A DNA stretch of 64,000 nucleotides from Hahella sp. HNIBRBA332. GTDB taxonomy: Bacteria; Pseudomonadota; Gammaproteobacteria; Pseudomonadales; Oleiphilaceae. The DNA lies in assembly GCF_030719035.1 (NCBI RefSeq), contig NZ_CP132203.1:1302001-1366000 (forward strand), given 5' to 3'. The position numbers and the translations under genes are program-made. Within the stretch, counting starts at the first letter, position 1; the number at the start of each line of letters is the position of its first letter. The notes under the pieces were generated by a model. It saw nothing but the letters and a program-made list of their open reading frames with translations. It did not search any database and was not told the origin of the DNA. Shown piece after piece: positions 9,288 to 17,806 of this stretch.

Positions 9288-9976
9288 GCGATCACCTTCG
9301 CCGGCTTGCGGATAATCTGCAACGCCAGCAGCACCGTGAAGGAAAAGATCAGCATGCCGGCGGAGAGGATGTTGGCCTGGGTGTATTCGATGGCTTCCAC
9401 ATGATCATAAATGGCCACCGACAAGACTTTGGTTTCGCCCGCGATGGCGCCGCCGATCATGAGCACGATGCCAAACTCGCCAATCGTGTGAGCGAACACC
9501 AGCACGGCGGCGGTGATCAGGCCGGAACGGGATAGCGGCAGCGCGACGGTCATGAAGCGATCCCAGGGGGAGGCGCGCAAGGTGGCGGCGACCTCCAGCG
9601 GGCGGGCGCCGAGGGTTTCGAAGGCGTTCTGAATAGGCTGTACGGCGAAGGGCAGTGAATAAATGACGGAGGCGACCACCAAGCCGGGAAAAGTGAAGGG
9701 CAGTACGCCTAATCCCAAAGCCTGGGTAATCTCGCCAATCGGGCCTTTGGGGCCTAACAGCAGCAATAGATAAAAGCCCAGCACCGTCGGCGGCAGCACC
9801 AAAGGCAGAGAGATGATCGCCTCCAGCGGACGTTTGCTCCAGTGTCGGCTCTGCGCCAGACCCCAGGCGATGGCGGTGCCCAGCGCCATCAGAATCAGGG
9901 TGGTCAGCCCCGCCAGTTTCAGCGTAATCCATACCGCCTGCCAGTCGACCAGCCCCTGGACGCCCACTGCATTCAT
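9284..9976 (-). CDS. modB: Molybdate ABC transporter permease ModB
   Basis: Inner-membrane channel for molybdate. The 230 residues carry about five hydrophobic helices and the cytoplasmic EAA-like loop (ETLGARPLEVAATLRASPW) that docks ModC, followed by the family segment IGEFGIVLMIGG. It overlaps modC and lies 62 bases downstream of modA. Confidence 0.96.
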   Translation of the reverse strand: MNAVGVQGLVDWQAVWITLKLAGLTTLILMALGTAIAWGLAQSRHWSKRPLEAIISLPLVLPPTVLGFYLLLLLGPKGPIGEITQALGLGVLPFTFPGLVVASVIYSLPFAVQPIQNAFETLGARPLEVAATLRASPWDRFMTVALPLSRSGLITAAVLVFAHTIGEFGIVLMIGGAIAGETKVLSVAIYDHVEAIEYTQANILSAGMLIFSFTVLLALQIIRKPAKVIA

Positions 9977-10038
9977 CTAATCAAGTTCCTTATGCCGGAT
10001 ATCGGGATGAAATAGGGCGTCATTATCGGCATTTCTCC

Positions 10039-10806
10039 TTATTCTTCAACATTGTAACCAAAGGATTCGATAATCGAGCGGGCGCGGGGGGATTTCAGAT
10101 AGTCGATAAACGCCGCCGCCGCCGGATTATCCTGACCTTTGGCCAACAGGACGCCCTCTTGCCGGATCGGCGTATACAGCGACTGAGGAACCAGCCAGTA
10201 GGCGCCGGGTTCGGCATCATTCATGGCGATCACCTGCGACAGCGCGACGAACCCCAGTGTCGCTACGCCGCTGTAGACGAACTGATAGGTTTGCGAAATA
10301 TTTTCTCCAAAAACCAACTGAGGGTGCAGCTGTTCGTATAGTTTGAGCGATTGCATGGTCTTGACGGCGGCGGCGCCGTAAGGGGCGGTTTTGGGGTTGG
10401 CGATAGCCAGTTTGCCTTTGTTAATCTCCAGCCACTGACGGCCATCTTCGCCCGGAACGGGGTCTTTGCTCCATAACGCCAGGCGCCCACTGGCGTAGAC
10501 GAAGTCGCTTCCTTTAACGGCGACTCCGGCGTCTATGGCTTTTTTGCTGCGTACGTCGTCCGCCGCCAGAAATACTTCAAAGGGCGCGCCATTAGTGATT
10601 TGCGCGTAAAGCTTGCCGGTGGAGCCGAAACTGGGTTTGAGGCGGTGTCCGGTCTGCGCCTCGAAGTCCGGGGCCAGCGCCTGAATGGCGGACGTGAAAT
10701 TGGCGGACACCGCCGCCAAAACCTCGCCTGCATTGGCCAGCGGCGCCAGAAACAAAGCGATGAATGTCGTCGCGATAGCGCGAACGAGAGTAAAGCGTGT
10801 CAACAT
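10039..10806 (-). CDS. modA: Molybdate-binding periplasmic protein ModA
   Basis: High-affinity periplasmic receptor for molybdate. It has a signal peptide (cleavage near ANA-GE, about residue 26), the typical AAVSANFTSAIQALAPDFEAQTG opening, GSTGKLYAQI (Ser ligand region) and the late SGVATLGFVALSQV segment. Length 255 residues. It follows modE by 59 bases with a small hairpin (10832-10848) between them, which could allow higher modA than modE expression. Confidence 0.95.
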   Translation of the reverse strand: MLTRFTLVRAIATTFIALFLAPLANAGEVLAAVSANFTSAIQALAPDFEAQTGHRLKPSFGSTGKLYAQITNGAPFEVFLAADDVRSKKAIDAGVAVKGSDFVYASGRLALWSKDPVPGEDGRQWLEINKGKLAIANPKTAPYGAAAVKTMQSLKLYEQLHPQLVFGENISQTYQFVYSGVATLGFVALSQVIAMNDAEPGAYWLVPQSLYTPIRQEGVLLAKGQDNPAAAAFIDYLKSPRARSIIESFGYNVEE

Positions 10807-10865
10807 GTACAGATCCTTTTCGTGTTGATCGGCCCTGCTTCACAGGGCGGCGTTGTTGGCGTGCG

Positions 10866-11684
10866 TCATTGATTGACCGCCAGAATGATATGGGACGCTT
10901 TAACGTAAGCCTGACAGGATGCGCCTTCTGTAAGACCCAGGTCCTGCAGACTTTGTTCCGTGATGACGGCGGTCAGTGTCCGGTCCCCGCTCAAGCGCAC
11001 GCGCACCTCCGCGTTTACCTGACCGTGTCGAATATCGCTGACGACGCCGCGTAGACGATTGCGTGCGCTGAGTCTTAAGGTCTCATCCGTCGCCAGAATG
11101 ACAAAGCTGGACTTGATGATCGCGCTTGCCGTGCGTCCCGGCGCCAGTCCCAGATCCTGAACCGATTCCTGGGTCACTACCGCCACCAGTTCCAGGCCGT
11201 CCCCCAGATCCAGAGTGACTTCCGCATTTACCGCGCCCGGCTGCACGCGACTGATCACTCCCCGAAACTGATTGCGTGCGCTGGTTTTCATCGCCATGGC
11301 CTGAAGCACTCCATGAATATCGTCAAAATCATCAATGTCCCGCTGTAATCGGCTTAATAAGGCGGAGTAATGCGCTTCCATCGCCCGATAGGCGGAGACC
11401 AGCTTGCGGCCCTGGAGCGTCAGGCGCGCGCCACCGCCTTGCTTGCCGCCGGTGGCGCGCTCCACCAGCGGACGCGGGGACAGATTATTCATTGCGTCCA
11501 CTGCGTCCCAGGCGGTTTTGTAGCTGATGCCGGTCAGCCTGGCTGCTTTGGTGATGGAGCCGGCGCTGTCGATATGCTCCAGCAGGGCGATGCGGGAGCC
11601 CCCTTGCACGCCGCGTACATTCTGGTTTAGCCAGAATTCGCCGGCCAGCTCCAAAACCCTGGCGCTGTCGCTATTTCCACTCAT
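10866..11684 (-). CDS. modE: Molybdate-dependent transcriptional regulator ModE
   Basis: Molybdate-sensing repressor. Its N-terminal winged helix-turn-helix (about 20-85, with GSITKAARLTGISYKTAWDA as the helix-turn-helix) is of the LysR-like ModE type. Two C-terminal TOBE/MopI domains (about 130-195 and 200-270) start with the repeated SARNQFRG/SARNRLRG segments and bind oxyanion at the dimer interface. Length 272 residues. As first gene of the operon it is probably autoregulated through the palindrome at 11870-11893. Confidence 0.95.
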   Translation of the reverse strand: MSGNSDSARVLELAGEFWLNQNVRGVQGGSRIALLEHIDSAGSITKAARLTGISYKTAWDAVDAMNNLSPRPLVERATGGKQGGGARLTLQGRKLVSAYRAMEAHYSALLSRLQRDIDDFDDIHGVLQAMAMKTSARNQFRGVISRVQPGAVNAEVTLDLGDGLELVAVVTQESVQDLGLAPGRTASAIIKSSFVILATDETLRLSARNRLRGVVSDIRHGQVNAEVRVRLSGDRTLTAVITEQSLQDLGLTEGASCQAYVKASHIILAVNQ

Positions 11685-11869
11685 GGTTGTTCATCCGGCG
11701 AGTAAGCCTCGTTCTGTTATTTGTCTACAATGCTAGCTGTAGCGAGCTACCCAGTTACACCGACATGTCAGATCCTGTGTCTCGCGGCATGCCGCTGCGC
11801 AGATGCTTCCTGACGTTTGTTTATAACTGCTGGCGTTGGTGGAAACCGGTGATCGGGCTCTCTGAAAAG

Positions 11870-11893
11870 CGTTATATAGTATTCTATATAACG
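11870..11893. promoter_or_regulatory. ModE box
   Basis: Perfect inverted repeat: CGTTATATAG (11870-11879), 4-base spacer TATT, CTATATAACG (11884-11893). The half-site CGTTATATA matches the established ModE operator half-site. It lies 186 bases upstream of the modE start. The rest of 11685-12067 shows no convincing gene, only promoter-type sequence for modE and the divergent FHA gene. Confidence 0.85.
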
Positions 11894-12067
11894 ATGATGC
11901 GATCAACTGTCATGTAAGCGGCGGCGCGGCATAGCGGGGAGGATAAACATTGCATGACCCTTTGACGACGCCGTAAACTTTGTGAAAAAAGAATGACTGA
12001 TTCCGCCTTCGTTTGGCGCTTATATGCCTGATGTTTTGTCTAAAATTTAAGAACAGTGAAAAAGTAA

Positions 12068-13414
12068 ATGGAACTCATCCTCAAAGTGACTAAATGTCCC
12101 CCCGGAAGCGACATGTCTGGGGTGACTGTTACCGTTGGCAAAGACGGCGCGACCATAGGGAGAGCGACCACGAACTCCCTGGTGCTGCCAGACGCCAACC
12201 GGTATGTATCCTCGGACCACGGACGGATCGAGTTCGACGGAAGTCGATACAGCTTTATCGATATCAGCACCAACGGCAGCTATTTGAACCATCTGGGGCA
12301 CCCCCTTATCAAAGGTCACCCCGAACCGCTGAAGAACGGCGATCGCCTGATGCTGGGACAGTATGAACTGAAGGTGGAGCTGGCGGAGCCCAGCGACGAT
12401 CGCACGCAAATGTTTGCGCCGGATTCGGATATTGAGGCGACCCGGATATCGTCCGATATTGCGTCTCAAACCGCTATGTCGGGGCTGGATGACTGGATTG
12501 GGTCCGGCCAGGAGCCCTGGCCGGTCTACCAGCATGCGGCGAACACCACCGCCGTGCCGCCAGAGCAGGTGGAGGCGGAGATGCAGGATGATCTGGAGCC
12601 GCAGAGCGCGGCGGACATGGATGACGGCATTCTGGACGCGGAAATCATCGAAGATGTGGAAGCGCCGACGCTGGTGAATCACGCTGCGCCGAGAGACTCG
12701 GACGCGGCGCTTGAAGAAGAATTTGAACCCGCTGCGGAGCCAGCTGCAGATGAAGCGGCCACGGCTCCCGAGCAGGATGAGCAAACAACGCAATTCAGCA
12801 AAAAGGACATGACCCCGGATTGGCTGACTCAGGCCCTGGGCATGATGACACTGACGGAAGAGGCCCATAAGCAGGTGGTGGATAAATCCATGGACCTGCT
12901 GAGAGAGGCGGTGGAAGGGGTGCTCACCACCTTGCGGGAAAAGCAGTCGTTGAAGAACGAGTTGCGTATCAACCAGACTCAGATTCGCGTGGCGGAAAAC
13001 AATCCTCTGAAGTTTTCACCGACTCCTGAAGTGGCGCTGGAAAATCTCTTACTGAAGCAGGGGACGACTTATCTTTCCGCCGACGAAGCGATGAAAGAAG
13101 CGTTCGCGGATATTCGCGATCACCAGCGTGCGTTGTACAAATCCGTGCGTGGGCTGTATACCCGGATCATCAAGTCTCTCGATCCGGAGCAGATCGTCAA
13201 GCATATCGACAACAAGCATGGGCAGCCCTGGATTGGCGGCAATCATCGTAAATACTGGGATGAATACCTGAAAGCCTATAACAAGCTGCGCAAAGATGAA
13301 GAACAGGCGTTTCAAGGTAAATTCTCGGAAGACTTCGCCAACAGCTACGAGTTCTACTTTAATCAGCTCAAAGCCCAACGCAAGAACAATAAAGCGGACG
13401 AAGACGACCTGTAA
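12068..13414 (+). CDS. Orphan T6SS-type FHA domain protein (TagH/ImpI-like)
   Basis: A 448-residue protein with an N-terminal forkhead-associated phosphothreonine-binding domain (about 20-95; GRATTNSLVLPD, SSDHGRIEF, NGSYLN). An acidic low-complexity linker (115-245) follows, then a C-terminal helical domain (about 255-430; LKFSPTPEVAL and the FYFNQLKA-type end) characteristic of TagH/ImpI proteins of type VI secretion. In T6SS, FHA proteins take part in Thr-kinase control (TagE/PpkA). No T6SS structural, kinase or phosphatase gene is in the window, so it is either an accessory copy serving a distant cluster or has another role. Confidence 0.8.
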   Translation: MELILKVTKCPPGSDMSGVTVTVGKDGATIGRATTNSLVLPDANRYVSSDHGRIEFDGSRYSFIDISTNGSYLNHLGHPLIKGHPEPLKNGDRLMLGQYELKVELAEPSDDRTQMFAPDSDIEATRISSDIASQTAMSGLDDWIGSGQEPWPVYQHAANTTAVPPEQVEAEMQDDLEPQSAADMDDGILDAEIIEDVEAPTLVNHAAPRDSDAALEEEFEPAAEPAADEAATAPEQDEQTTQFSKKDMTPDWLTQALGMMTLTEEAHKQVVDKSMDLLREAVEGVLTTLREKQSLKNELRINQTQIRVAENNPLKFSPTPEVALENLLLKQGTTYLSADEAMKEAFADIRDHQRALYKSVRGLYTRIIKSLDPEQIVKHIDNKHGQPWIGGNHRKYWDEYLKAYNKLRKDEEQAFQGKFSEDFANSYEFYFNQLKAQRKNNKADEDDL

Positions 13415-13656
13415 GGCGTCATCTCATCGCTTATCTCCAAGGCGCTCGCAGTGCGGGCGCCGCCGTTCCGACAGGGTGGTCGGACGCACACCCTCCGTCG
13501 CCTCTCTCTTAACTGTTCTATACTTCTTCAACATGAAGAAGCCCCAAAGGGCGCAATCACTCTCTCCTGCGGTATGCGCGGTATCGCAGTACGTTGGTTA
13601 TACGAACTGTATGTGTTCCTCGGGGCGAGACCTATACAAGAGAGGGAGAACACATC

Positions 13657-15354
13657 GTGAAGATTCGTCCGCTATTCCTAACCATTTTTGGCGTGATCAT
13701 CGCCAGCACCCTTGCCAACTTTCTACTGGCGTTTTATTTGCGTTCGGAAGTGACGTCGTTGAAACAAACGACGGAGACCCGATATGCGTCCTACCAGCGG
13801 GCGGATGAGTTGCGGCAGAGTTCGGATGATCTGACCCGACTGGCCCGCACCTACGTGGTGACCGGCGATCCTAAATATAAGCAGATGTATCAGTCTGTGC
13901 TGGATATTCGTAATGGCCTTAAACCCCGCCCCCAGGATTATCACCGTATATATTGGGACCTGGCGTTGAATGCGGGGGATAAGCCCAAGCCGGATGGCGA
14001 AACGATCTCTCTGCAAAAGATGATGGAGAATCTTGGCTTCTCGCAAAAAGAATTTGATTTGCTCAAACAGGCGCAGAAGAACTCGGACGGCTTGGTGAAT
14101 CTGGAAGTCGAAGCGATGAAAGCGGTGGAAGACGGTAGTTTGGAGCGCGCCAGAGAGCTGATGCATGGCCAGGATTATCATCGTGAAAAAGCCAAGATCA
14201 TGCGTCCCATCGATGAGTTTTTCAAAGCCTTGGAGGCGCGCACCAGTCAACAACTTTCCGGGATTCAGAATGCGGTATCGAACATTATCCTCGCGTTGAT
14301 CTGCTTCCTGATATTGCTGACGGTCGCGGCGGCGGCGGGATATCTGGTTGTGCTCAAGAAGATTGAACGGCCTGTGTTGAACCTGTATCGACTGATCGGC
14401 GATGTGGAAAAGAACGCTGATTTAACGCTGCGTTCAGATTATGGCAGCCAGGATGAAATTGGCATGATGGCTAAGGGGTTCAACAGTCTGGTTGGGCGGT
14501 TCAGGGATATTCTCGGCGACGCTCGCACCCTCATCCGCCACGTGGCGGATGACTCCTCAACGGTAGCCCGACTCACTGCGGACTCCAACGCCAGAACGGA
14601 GAGGCAGGCGAGTGAAACCGATATGGTGGCCACGGCGATTACGGAAATGACCGCCGCGATGGAGGAAATCGCAGCGTCGACTAATGAAGCCAAGACTTCC
14701 GTGACGGAAGCGACAGAATACACCTCGACCGCGAACGGGGTGGGGCGGCAGTCCATCAATAACATGACCCGTTTAAAAGCGTGCTTTGACGAGGCTTCAG
14801 GGCAGGTCAATGAGTTGTCGCAGGAGTTTTCTCAGATCGAAAACGTACTGCAAGTCATAAAAAGCATCGCGGAACAGACCAACCTGCTGGCGCTCAACGC
14901 CGCAATAGAGGCGGCTCGCGCAGGCGAGCAGGGGCGCGGTTTCGCGGTGGTGGCGGACGAGGTGAGGACGCTCGCCAAGCGTACGCAGGAGTCAACGGGA
15001 GAAATAGAGTCCAACATCGCCAAACTCAGGGAGGGTATGGATAATACAGTCAACTCTATGAACGCGGGGATTAGTGAAGTGGCTCGTAGTAGTGAATCTG
15101 TGGCGCAGACCATGACGTCGCTGGAACAGATTGCTTCCAGCATTGAAGTCATCAACAACCTGAGTCTGCAAATCGCTTCTGCGACGGAAGAGCAGTCAGC
15201 GACGATTGGCTCCATAGACCAAAGCGTTGGCGCAGTGAGGGATCTGGCGGAAGAAACCTCCGAGGATCTGCGCGCGCTGGAGGAAAAAGCGAAGTCCTTA
15301 AGTCAGATGACCCATGGCCTGCAGGATAAGATTCAGGTTTTCAAGTTGCCTTGA
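13657..15354 (+). CDS. Methyl-accepting chemotaxis protein
   Basis: Chemoreceptor of 565 residues starting at GTG 13657, chosen because a GAGAGGGAGA ribosome-binding site sits just upstream; an upstream in-frame start would break the signal-anchor. TM1 is at about 7-28, a helical periplasmic sensor at 30-205, TM2 at 207-232, then HAMP and the signalling coiled coil. The conserved hairpin tip (NLLALNAAIEAARAGEQGRG) is at about 405-430. The ligand cannot be read from the sequence. The upstream gap has small hairpins (13467-13484 and 13523-13541). Its last 14 bases overlap the end of the convergent GGDEF gene. Confidence 0.93.
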   Translation: MKIRPLFLTIFGVIIASTLANFLLAFYLRSEVTSLKQTTETRYASYQRADELRQSSDDLTRLARTYVVTGDPKYKQMYQSVLDIRNGLKPRPQDYHRIYWDLALNAGDKPKPDGETISLQKMMENLGFSQKEFDLLKQAQKNSDGLVNLEVEAMKAVEDGSLERARELMHGQDYHREKAKIMRPIDEFFKALEARTSQQLSGIQNAVSNIILALICFLILLTVAAAAGYLVVLKKIERPVLNLYRLIGDVEKNADLTLRSDYGSQDEIGMMAKGFNSLVGRFRDILGDARTLIRHVADDSSTVARLTADSNARTERQASETDMVATAITEMTAAMEEIAASTNEAKTSVTEATEYTSTANGVGRQSINNMTRLKACFDEASGQVNELSQEFSQIENVLQVIKSIAEQTNLLALNAAIEAARAGEQGRGFAVVADEVRTLAKRTQESTGEIESNIAKLREGMDNTVNSMNAGISEVARSSESVAQTMTSLEQIASSIEVINNLSLQIASATEEQSATIGSIDQSVGAVRDLAEETSEDLRALEEKAKSLSQMTHGLQDKIQVFKLP

Positions 15355-17449
15355 GGGGGGCCATTTCCAGTACTACGAATGTATTGCGGCCCTGGCGTTT
15401 GGCCTGATACATCGCCTCATCCGCCCGTGTGACCAGTTTGTCCGGCGTCAGGCCGCGTTCACCTATCGCCACAGCGACGCCAATGCTGGCGGTGATCTTG
15501 ATCCGGCGGCCGTCTCCCAATGCGACAGGCTCTTGCAGGGCTTTATGAATCTTGCCAGCGATGTGGGCGGCGTCCTGCATCGGATGAGACACCGCCTCCA
15601 GCACTATCACAAACTCATCGCCGGCGATACGGGCGATACTGTCGGTCTTGCGCACCGCCATCATGAGTCGGTCCGCTGTAACCCGGAGCAGGATATCTCC
15701 CGCGTCGTGGCCATAGGTGTCGTTGATTGCTTTAAAATGGTCCAGATCCAAAAACATGATCGCAATGCCGGTGTGACTGCGGCCAGCGCGCTCCACCGCC
15801 AAGTCCAGCAGGGTCTTGAGCCCCTGTCGGTTGAGAGCCCCGGTCAGATGATCATGCTGCAGTTGCCAGCGCAATCCTTTTTCATGCTCCCTGTGCTCAG
15901 TGATATCGGAAATCATAATGAAAAAGCCGCAGACCTCACCATGACTGTTACTGTCTGGAATGTAGTTGCCTTCATAATAATGCTGCCGGCCACCTATCGC
16001 CTGTTGAAACTCGAAACTTACATGCTGCCCACCCAGGACCTTCTGAATATGCGGATAGGCTGCTGAATACCTGGTCTCTCCCAGAACATCGGCGATAGTG
16101 CGCCCATGCAAGTCCTGGGGTTCCAGACTGAACCATTTTTTGTAGACGGCGTTGTTGAACTGGTAGCGCTCCTGTTTGTCTGCATAAGCCACCAATACGG
16201 GCAGGTTGTCGGCGATGGTTTTCAATTTACGCTCGCTGGCGCCTAAAATTTTCAGGGCGTCGCTGAGTTCTTCAGTGCGATGGTGAACCCGTTGCTCCAG
16301 CGACTGATTCAAGTGAATCAGCTCCTGTTCCTGAGACGTGATGTCCTCCATCATGGCGCTGAAAGATTCAGCCAGATTGACGCCCTCCCGGTAGAGCGCC
16401 TGCGGCGGCGGCGTCAAGGTGCGTTCTTTGGTGAAGCGCACGGCGGATTGGGATAACAGGGAAAGTGGCTGGGTGATCCATATCGAAGCGGACCAGACCA
16501 AGGCGATAAACAATGAGCCGAACAGCAGTCCCCATAGCAGTATCTCGCCCTGCAGGCGCTGAATTTCGCTAAAGGCGGCGTCCACATTCTGGCGAATCAA
16601 AATACGCCATTGGAAATCTTGCAAATGATCAAAGCCGTTGCTGACAATCATCGCGTTGAGAAACTCACCCTCCCCAGGCCACTCACTCACAAACGAGGCC
16701 GACTCAGCGCCGGTTGTGAGCGGCAGTTGGATGGGAAGAGGCGCTTGCGTCAGGGATGGCGGTCCCATCAAAACAGCGCCTTCGTCGTCAATAATCAGCG
16801 CCTCCGCAGGGTGTCGTTTTAACAGAGGTTGCAATATCTCCGAGCTGAGCTGCTCAGCCCAATCCCAGCTTAAGTGAGCCCCCAGGACGCCCTGCACTTG
16901 GCCGTCAGCGGATTTAATGGGAATGGATACGTCCACAAACCGCCAGGGTTCCTCCCGAGGTGGCATCAACTTGGCGAGCAACACCGCTTTGTGTACATCG
17001 CCGAAGAAAGGCGCGATCAAGCCGTGCTGGAACCAGGGGCGAGCGGATACGTCTGCGCCTTCCAACATTCCCCCTGCGCTCACTTGAATCTTGCCTTGCA
17101 TGTCGGCGTAACCGATCCAGGCGTAAAGGGGAAATTGTTGCTTCAGCTCGCTGAGCCAGACTCGCGCCAGCGCTTTATTCTGCAGCAACGGGCCGTCAAA
17201 AGTGGTGATAGAAGCGGCGGTGGAAAGGTCGAGGTAACGCTCGTAGAGACTGCGATCAAGTTTATCCGCTACTTGGTAGGCGACGGCTTCGATTGCCGCA
17301 GATTGTTCACGCACCAGAGTCTCCCGCGCCAGACTGCCTATGACGCCGGTGAGCAGGGCGGTAAGCGCGAACATCAGAAAGCCAAAAACCAGCGTCAAGC
17401 TTGCTTTCAGCGGCAGCGCCTTGATTTTGGTGCGGCCATTGAGGGGCAT
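15341..17449 (-). CDS. Membrane diguanylate cyclase with dCache-type sensor, PAS and GGDEF domains
   Basis: A 702-residue c-di-GMP synthase candidate. TM1 is at about 13-38, a large periplasmic sensor of the dCache type at 40-300, TM2 at about 303-325 and a HAMP-like stretch and coiled coil to 405. A PAS domain (about 408-525, ending in a PAC segment) and the GGDEF domain (535-695) follow. The signature reads AGDEF at 609-613 instead of GGDEF, a variant known in active cyclases. The inhibitory I-site RKTD at 600-603 is intact, so product inhibition is expected. It converges on, and overlaps, the chemoreceptor gene. Confidence 0.9.
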   Translation of the reverse strand: MPLNGRTKIKALPLKASLTLVFGFLMFALTALLTGVIGSLARETLVREQSAAIEAVAYQVADKLDRSLYERYLDLSTAASITTFDGPLLQNKALARVWLSELKQQFPLYAWIGYADMQGKIQVSAGGMLEGADVSARPWFQHGLIAPFFGDVHKAVLLAKLMPPREEPWRFVDVSIPIKSADGQVQGVLGAHLSWDWAEQLSSEILQPLLKRHPAEALIIDDEGAVLMGPPSLTQAPLPIQLPLTTGAESASFVSEWPGEGEFLNAMIVSNGFDHLQDFQWRILIRQNVDAAFSEIQRLQGEILLWGLLFGSLFIALVWSASIWITQPLSLLSQSAVRFTKERTLTPPPQALYREGVNLAESFSAMMEDITSQEQELIHLNQSLEQRVHHRTEELSDALKILGASERKLKTIADNLPVLVAYADKQERYQFNNAVYKKWFSLEPQDLHGRTIADVLGETRYSAAYPHIQKVLGGQHVSFEFQQAIGGRQHYYEGNYIPDSNSHGEVCGFFIMISDITEHREHEKGLRWQLQHDHLTGALNRQGLKTLLDLAVERAGRSHTGIAIMFLDLDHFKAINDTYGHDAGDILLRVTADRLMMAVRKTDSIARIAGDEFVIVLEAVSHPMQDAAHIAGKIHKALQEPVALGDGRRIKITASIGVAVAIGERGLTPDKLVTRADEAMYQAKRQGRNTFVVLEMAPLKAT

Positions 17450-17806
17450 GAGGTTGCTTTAGCAGTCAGTTATTTGTACAAACTTCTAATGCCCCAGTTG
17501 CATTTTGCTTCGAGGAGGGGCGTTAAATGAGGCTTTCAGAAAGCCTGGCGCCGACCTTAATAATCGAACGGCGTTGTTTATAGCCTAGTTGTCCGCGCGC
17601 TAAATACAACTGTTTTAGTCAAGTATTCCGGTTGTCCGTTAGTTGAGACGCAGGCACGGCTTTTTCTTATTCCCGTACCCAGCTCCTGGGCTAAAATGGC
17701 CGGCTCTTCGCGTGCTGGTGTTTGGGAGCCTGAGGTCATCCTTTGCTAGACTGAAATTAGAGGGCAGCGCCGCGAAACAGCCTGTAACGAAGCCGATGAG
17801 AATCCC
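17450..17806. other. Intergenic region between divergent GGDEF and HD-GYP genes
   Basis: 357 bases with no convincing gene. It should hold the promoters of the two oppositely oriented c-di-GMP genes. No clear operator palindrome was seen apart from a short hairpin near 17531-17547. Confidence 0.6.

Noticed and set aside
11687..11917. Plus-strand 76-codon frame spanning the modE promoter and ModE box
   Set aside because: It lies over regulatory sequence, with no ribosome-binding site and no recognisable product.
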